In this document: one piece after another, positions 62,657-64,000 of the stretch | Position numbering within the stretch: the stretch's first letter is position 1 | How the letters are laid out: every line of letters begins with the position of its first letter | DNA from: an uncultured Flavobacteriales bacterium | GTDB taxonomy: Bacteria > Bacteroidota > Bacteroidia > Flavobacteriales_D > Parvicellaceae | Assembly (NCBI GenBank): GCA_943788115.1 | Contig: CALSPA010000008.1 | Span: 1 to 64,000 of the forward strand | Direction: 5' to 3' | Length of the DNA: 64,000 bases | The notes under the pieces: model-generated | What the model was told of the DNA's origin: nothing | Databases searched by the model: none | Seen by the model: only the letters and a program-made list of their open reading frames with translations | Position numbers and translations under genes: made by a program

Positions 62657-64000
62657 AAACTTTCTAATTTCCCCTTTGCCCAATCTAAAAAATCAAAATA
62701 AGTAAAGGCATTTCTTTCAAAAGGATCTTTTTTTAATTTTTCTAAATCATTAATAAGAGCATTATAATGTGATCGTATATTAAAGGAAGTGTTTTTAGTC
62801 ATTAGTTTTTTAACAAACTGCAAGAGAATTTTCTCAACGCTAAAAAACAGCTTTTGTTCTTTTAAAAACCGTTCAATAGACCTCAATTCAGCATAAATAA
62901 GCTCATCATCATTAAGCTCAATAAGTAAAACAAGGTAAAAGAAACGTGCAGCAGAATAAGCATCTTTCTTATCTGTATTTTTCATTAATGAAACAAACTC
63001 AAACATAATTCGAATGGCTTTTCTTTTAAAACCAGATTTATATAAACAATTGGCATAATAAAATGTTTCATAAATATCTTCTTGATAAATAAAGGCTTCA
63101 ACAGAAACACTAGAAATGAAATCATTTTTTTCAATAAAATATTCGTCAAAAGCTTTAACTCCCCCAATAAAATTACCTGTTTTAGAAAAAATCATTAGCT
63201 CCAAAACATAAATAAGGTATTTCTTATAGCTAGCATAAAAAGTAGTTGGTGTTGGCATAGACTCCAAGTCCTTTAGATGGGATTTAGCTAAAGAAAAATC
63301 TCCTATTGCAATAGTGCAAAGCACCCGGTTAGCCATAGACCTTAAAATAAGGTCCTTCCTTAAATTAAGCAAGTAACTATTCGAATTAACTAGCTTATAA
63401 ATAGTATTCATTGCATCGTAAGAAACCTCAACATTTCCGAGCAAATAATTGGATAACCCAAAATTATAATTATAATACAAAAGAGAGTAATTAGAATTAG
63501 AGACCACTTCTTTAAAACTTTCAAGATTTGAAATGTATAATGTAAGCAACTTTTTATGAATGGGTTTTCTTGCAGATTCAATTTCTTTATTTAAAAGCGA
63601 AATTTCTAAATACTTCTTGTCCATCTGCAAAATAACTTCCTGTGATTTAAGTTGGGCGTTTACTTCACAATCCCAATTTTCAAGCATCTGCTCAATTCCA
63701 TTTTTTGACAATCTAGATTGAATAAAAGCCAAATCGGAGTAACTGTGAATAAACGAACCGTGATCATTAGATTTAACTTTTACTTTTTGCAATACTTTTT
63801 TAGCCTCGGTCCAATAACCCCTACTTTTTAAAACAAAAGCATTTTGAATTAACTGATTTTCACTATTATAAGGAATTGATTTTTTATGAAAATAACGAAG
63901 TGATTCTAATACTTTATTTTTAAGCTGTTGCTTAAGCTGAGCTGAATAATTTTCAATCAAGTCCTTTTTAACATCCTTCTCTTGCCTATCCCTTTTATAA
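62653..64000 (-). CDS. Helical-repeat (TPR-like) protein, 5' end outside window
   Basis: At least 449 residues are open from the window edge to TAA 62653. The nominal TTG at 63958-63960 is not a convincing start, because the frame continues upstream without a stop (RQEKDVKKDLIENY), so the true start lies beyond 64000. The whole visible part is alpha-helical and rich in Lys, Leu and Ser, with TPR-like spacing (FVLKSRGYWTEAKKVLQKVK, YYNYNFGLSNYLLGNVEVSY). Similar large helical proteins occur as cytoplasmic proteins in Flavobacteriales, function unknown. No signal peptide can be judged. Confidence 0.75.
   Translation of the reverse strand, partial: YKRDRQEKDVKKDLIENYSAQLKQQLKNKVLESLRYFHKKSIPYNSENQLIQNAFVLKSRGYWTEAKKVLQKVKVKSNDHGSFIHSYSDLAFIQSRLSKNGIEQMLENWDCEVNAQLKSQEVILQMDKKYLEISLLNKEIESARKPIHKKLLTLYISNLESFKEVVSNSNYSLLYYNYNFGLSNYLLGNVEVSYDAMNTIYKLVNSNSYLLNLRKDLILRSMANRVLCTIAIGDFSLAKSHLKDLESMPTPTTFYASYKKYLIYVLELMIFSKTGNFIGGVKAFDEYFIEKNDFISSVSVEAFIYQEDIYETFYYANCLYKSGFKRKAIRIMFEFVSLMKNTDKKDAYSAARFFYLVLLIELNDDELIYAELRSIERFLKEQKLFFSVEKILLQFVKKLMTKNTSFNIRSHYNALINDLEKLKKDPFERNAFTYFDFLDWAKGKLESF

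Noticed and set aside
63958..63960. TTG start for the last gene
   Set aside because: The frame is open to the window edge without a stop, so the gene very likely begins outside the window.

Overview
The window is low-GC, gene-dense chromosomal DNA from a member of the phylum Bacteroidota, most likely order Flavobacteriales. The evidence is the short 287-aa housekeeping sigma factor, promoters of the TAnnTTTG type, several type IX secretion (T9SS) sorting domains, a PorP/SprF protein, a PorE-like OmpA lipoprotein, a TonB receptor paired with a DUF4249 lipoprotein, a DAHP synthase fused to chorismate mutase, Mpl, and a Rho factor with a long disordered insert. A genus cannot be named from the sequence alone.

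Layout. 1-6500 is accessory in character. It holds two small genes, a palindromic element, a Crp/Fnr regulator with hchA and a nitroreductase, a 470-bp zone of nested inverted repeats, a methyltransferase gene placed like a cassette, and an MBOAT/SGNH O-acylation pair. 6.5-15.2 kb carries a lipoprotein, tRNA-Ala(GGC), a MORN protein, a T9SS-exported lipase-like hydrolase, a lipid-enzyme cluster (AGMO-like sterol desaturase plus a CREST-like 7-TM protein), and a TonB/DUF4249 pair. 15.4-18.3 kb is rpoD, gap and a HAD protein. 20.3-26.6 kb is a minus-strand run: TPR protein, ComA-like phosphosulfolactate synthase, rhodanese, DUF368, aroE, uvrB. 26.7-34.8 kb holds housekeeping genes: glmM, cysteine desulfurase, metallo-beta-lactamase fold protein, trmD, DAHPS-CM, aroA, aroC, rplS. 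35.8-39.4 kb is a HYR-repeat T9SS type B protein and its PorP/SprF partner. 39.4-50.4 kb carries argS, arginase, msrA, a phosphodiesterase, rho, mpl and rarA. 50.4-64 kb holds a second sterol desaturase, an uncharacterised surface-protein operon, a minus-strand operon (YwqK-like, queE, PorE-like, fkbM), mnmE, a cupin, an Mpo1-like protein and a partial helical-repeat protein.

The most notable observations are reading-frame breaks at homopolymers in three genes. A HYR-repeat protein has five +1 breaks within 184 bp. rho has one break at GG, between its N-terminal domain and its disordered insert. The second sterol desaturase has one break at an A8 tract. Other points of interest are the attC-like palindromes around 0.3-4 kb, a ComA-like enzyme beside sulfur- and lipid-related genes, and the convergent genes whose stop codons overlap with no room for terminators. 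I found no CRISPR array, prophage, IS element, integrase or rRNA. Everything was read by eye from sequence and translations; no database search was run.
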